Shown here piece after piece: positions 54,073-56,169 of a DNA stretch of 56,169 nucleotides. The notes below the pieces were generated by a model. That model was not told the DNA's origin and ran no database searches. It saw only the letters and a program-made list of their open reading frames with translations. The stretch comes from Candidatus Aenigmatarchaeota archaeon. Its GTDB lineage: Archaea; Aenigmatarchaeota; Aenigmatarchaeia; CG10238-14. The translations under genes were made by a program, and so were the position numbers. How positions within the stretch are numbered: the first letter of the stretch is position 1; each line of letters starts with the position of its first letter. Where the stretch lies: positions 1 through 56,169 of the forward strand of contig JAHLMM010000003.1 of NCBI GenBank assembly GCA_018920365.1, written 5' to 3'.

Positions 54073-54899
54073 GTTAAATCTCTATATAATAAAGTTTTGA
54101 AAATCAACCTAGCAGCCAATATCTCTGTATTCCTGTCTTCTAATGGCCTGACTTCAACAACATCCATTCCTAAAACTTTGCCAGCCTTAGCTATCAACTC
54201 AATTAGCGGTAATACAAACTCAGGTATCATTCCAAAAGGTTCTGGCGTCCCTACGCCAGGAGCATAAGCAGGATCAAACACATCCATGTCTATTGTAAGA
54301 TAGACGCTGCTGTCTTTAACAAACTCAGCCAACTCTTCTATTGTTGGATTAACCAGAAGATTTTTACCAAATTCATGTTCAAACTCGTCGCCTGTTCTTA
54401 CACCAATTAAACATATGTTTTTTTCACCTACCAGTTCAGCAGCCCTTCTCAGCCACGTGTTGTGCGTATATTCAGATCCCTCCCACCTCTCTTTCAAATC
54501 ATAATGCGCATCAAAACATACAATCTTTGTATTTTTAGGCAAAGCCTTAACAGCACCTAGAGTTATGCTATGCTCCCCTCCCAGCATCAAAGGAAATTTT
54601 TTAGCGTCAATTATTTGCTTAACCATTTGCTTAACCCTTTTTATTGTATCCTCAGAACTGCCTCTAACAGGCTCAATATCGCCTGTATCAAATATTTTCA
54701 CTTCATCGAGCAAATTCTTCTCAAGCTGAACATCAAACGGCTCTATGAAGCATGCTGCTTCCCTGATTATTTTCGGCCCAAACCTAGTGCCGACAAGAAA
54801 ATCAACAGTTGAATCAAATGGAACGCCAAATACAACTACTTCTGCATCTTCAATTCTTTCAACATTACTAGGAAACCTGTTTGTTATGTGATCTTGCAT
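54063..54899 (-). CDS. speB: Agmatinase / ureohydrolase
   Basis: This 278-residue ureohydrolase probably converts agmatine to putrescine and urea in polyamine synthesis. All metal ligands are seen: H110 (GGEHS), D130, H132 and D134 (DAHYD), D204 and D206 (DMDVFDPAYAPGVGTPE). The THN at 145-147 helps bind substrate. The length fits archaeal SpeB. Agmatine versus related guanidino substrates cannot be settled from sequence here. No arginine decarboxylase is in view. Confidence 0.9.
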   Translation of the reverse strand: MQDHITNRFPSNVERIEDAEVVVFGVPFDSTVDFLVGTRFGPKIIREAACFIEPFDVQLEKNLLDEVKIFDTGDIEPVRGSSEDTIKRVKQMVKQIIDAKKFPLMLGGEHSITLGAVKALPKNTKIVCFDAHYDLKERWEGSEYTHNTWLRRAAELVGEKNICLIGVRTGDEFEHEFGKNLLVNPTIEELAEFVKDSSVYLTIDMDVFDPAYAPGVGTPEPFGMIPEFVLPLIELIAKAGKVLGMDVVEVRPLEDRNTEILAARLIFKTLLYRDLTTK

Positions 54900-54924
54900 G
54901 AATTAAAAATTAGAGTAATCTTAT

Positions 54925-55135
54925 TTAAGCATTTATTTCAATTAGCTTTTCTCTTGCTTTCAAACCTTTTACTATTTTTATGCAGCCTTTCTTGACATTA
55001 TAAAAATCAGCCAGCATCTCAATCACAGCTTGATTTGCCTTGCCATCTTCAGCTGGCTTGCTAACGTAAATTTTGACTGTTTCGCCATCAACAACCTTGC
55101 TTTGAATTGGGATAAATTCTTGCTTTTATCATCAT
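54925..55135 (-). pseudogene. DUF167 (YggU-like) gene, apparent frameshift
   Basis: From ATG 55135, MMIKARIYPNSKQ reads in one frame and then meets a stop at GGT-TGT-TGA. The next frame continues KVVDGETVKIYVSKPAEDGKANQAVIEMLADFYNV onward to GLKAREKLIEINA, the conserved DUF167 end. Together they match one whole DUF167 protein of about 70 residues. The shift lies near 55095-55105. The downstream frame has a stop just before and no good start codon, so the gene is broken as given. It starts one base after the aIF2-gamma stop, in an operon with it. Role of DUF167 is unknown. Confidence 0.72.
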
Positions 55136-55136
55136 C

Positions 55137-56168
55137 TCAATCAGCAATGTTGCCGTAACCAATCAATCTCCATCTGCCCAATATTTGCCTTGATATTACA
55201 GCCCTTTCACCTTTATCAGCATAAACAGGTATTTTCAACTGAAGCTTTATCTTATTCCCTTTTATCATTGTAACAGTGCCAACAGATCTGCATGAGCCGA
55301 CGTTTAGCATAAGCACTTCATTTTGCTTTATGTCCTGCATTCCCTCCATCTCTTTTGTTCCAACAACCCTTTCAAGCAATTTTGTCTCAAGCGTTACCTC
55401 ATATCTCTCTTTCGGATATTTCTCAGGCAAGCTTAATATATTGCCAGCTAAAGAATCTGCCTTTGTCAAATAAGGATCAAGATCTGTCATTACTCCTAGC
55501 AACCCTCCTGGGCCTGCTTGCTTGAGTTTTTTCCCTGCCTTTTCAAGCGACACAATCTTTGTCTTTATCTTTCTATACTGCCCGTCTATTCTTATTCCAG
55601 GAACAATCTCAACTTCTTGACCTACTTCCAATACACCTTGAACAACAGAACCGCCTAATATGCCACCAACAAGCTTTTCAATCTCTGAGCCAGGTTTGTT
55701 TATGTCAAAACTTCTTGCAACAAACATCTTTGGCTGCTTTTCCGTGTCCCTTTTTGGAGTTGGTATATTCTCTTCTATTGCTTCAATTACATATTCTATG
55801 TTTATCTTCTGCTGAGCTGATATTGGTATTATCGGAGCCTTTTCAGCTATAGTCCCTTTGAGAAATGATTTTATCTCATTATAACTTTCTATCACCCTTT
55901 CCTTGCTTACAAGGTCAATCTTGTTTTGCACAACTACAATCTTGTTTATTCCCACAAGCTCAAGAGCTGTGAGATGTTCTCTTGTTTGCGGCAGTGGGCA
56001 TTTTTCTGTTGCTGATATGACTAGCACAGCACCATCCATTAATGAGGAAGCAGTCAAAACAGTGGCCATCAAGCTTTCATGCCCTGGCGCATCCACAAAT
56101 GAAACAGTCCTTGTTGGTTCTGCCTCAGACATGCATTTTATGCATTTATTCATCGCAGAATAGCTTCC
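55137..56168 (-). CDS. Translation initiation factor aIF2 gamma subunit (5' partial)
   Basis: About 343 residues are visible; the frame stays open (GSYSA before MNKC) to the window edge, so the P-loop end is missing. MNKCIKCMSE is the zinc knuckle region. GTPase motifs DAPGHE (G3), NKID (G4) and SAQQ (G5) follow, then domain II with GGILGGSVVQGVL and domain III ending RWRLIGYGNIAD. This GTPase carries Met-tRNAi to the small ribosomal subunit. The CPKC-type knuckle and domain order are diagnostic of a/eIF2-gamma over EF-Tu. Confidence 0.93.
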   Translation of the reverse strand, partial: GSYSAMNKCIKCMSEAEPTRTVSFVDAPGHESLMATVLTASSLMDGAVLVISATEKCPLPQTREHLTALELVGINKIVVVQNKIDLVSKERVIESYNEIKSFLKGTIAEKAPIIPISAQQKINIEYVIEAIEENIPTPKRDTEKQPKMFVARSFDINKPGSEIEKLVGGILGGSVVQGVLEVGQEVEIVPGIRIDGQYRKIKTKIVSLEKAGKKLKQAGPGGLLGVMTDLDPYLTKADSLAGNILSLPEKYPKERYEVTLETKLLERVVGTKEMEGMQDIKQNEVLMLNVGSCRSVGTVTMIKGNKIKLQLKIPVYADKGERAVISRQILGRWRLIGYGNIAD

Positions 56169-56169
56169 G

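Overview
The window looks like part of the chromosome of an AT-rich archaeon, most likely a small-genome DPANN lineage (Woesearchaeota/Pacearchaeota-like). This placement rests on gene content and style and has not been tested by phylogeny. Evidence includes an archaeal aIF2-gamma, an archaeal-type cytidylate kinase, an Ogg2-type DNA glycosylase, TATA boxes about 22 bases before several start codons (leaderless style), GGTGA ribosome sites 4-5 bases before others, tRNA genes without encoded CCA, and very large N/T/S-rich surface proteins. No insertion sequence, CRISPR array or prophage was seen, and no gene-free stretch exceeds 300 bases.

Layout. 1-16.6 kb: one enormous open frame, cut off at its 5' side by the window edge. 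It is a repeat-built extracellular stalk, a single membrane helix and a cytoplasmic HerA/VirB4-like (DUF87) ATPase in one polypeptide. 16.6-21.2 kb: a coiled-coil protein, a PAS/histidine kinase broken by an apparent frameshift, a multi-pass membrane protein, a CheY-like receiver and a CheC-like protein. 21.2-31 kb: short housekeeping and hypothetical genes, among them cytidylate kinase, a ThiS/Urm1-like protein, tRNA-Ser, tRNA-Pro, a YbaK-like prolyl-tRNA deacylase, a TsaC/Sua5 protein, M24 and M29 peptidases, tRNA-Arg, a GNAT acetyltransferase, a HIT protein (frameshifted) and small membrane proteins. 31-36 kb: a MinD-like ATPase followed by three overlapping long coiled-coil genes. 36-50.7 kb: a second surface cluster. 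Three secreted or membrane proteins lie on the minus strand, diverging from a 3,339-residue secreted protein with an eight-bladed propeller, followed by a small anchored protein. 50.8-56.2 kb: ogg, a YedZ/MsrQ-like membrane protein, an MFS exporter, an unknown gene, agmatinase, a frameshifted DUF167 gene and the 3' part of aIF2-gamma, which runs off the right edge.

How the parts may work together (inference). About 47% of the window codes for two giant surface proteins. Around them lie what an active surface appendage would need: an ATPase built into the stalk, long coiled coils, a MinD-type positioning ATPase, and sensor/response proteins. The stalk-ATPase fusion plus the MinD/coiled-coil operon are the best candidates for an undescribed system, perhaps a motor-coupled host-attachment or transfer device. 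Three apparent single-gene frameshifts (histidine kinase, HIT, DUF167), two of them in short homopolymers, may be sequence errors and should be checked before calling these genes dead.
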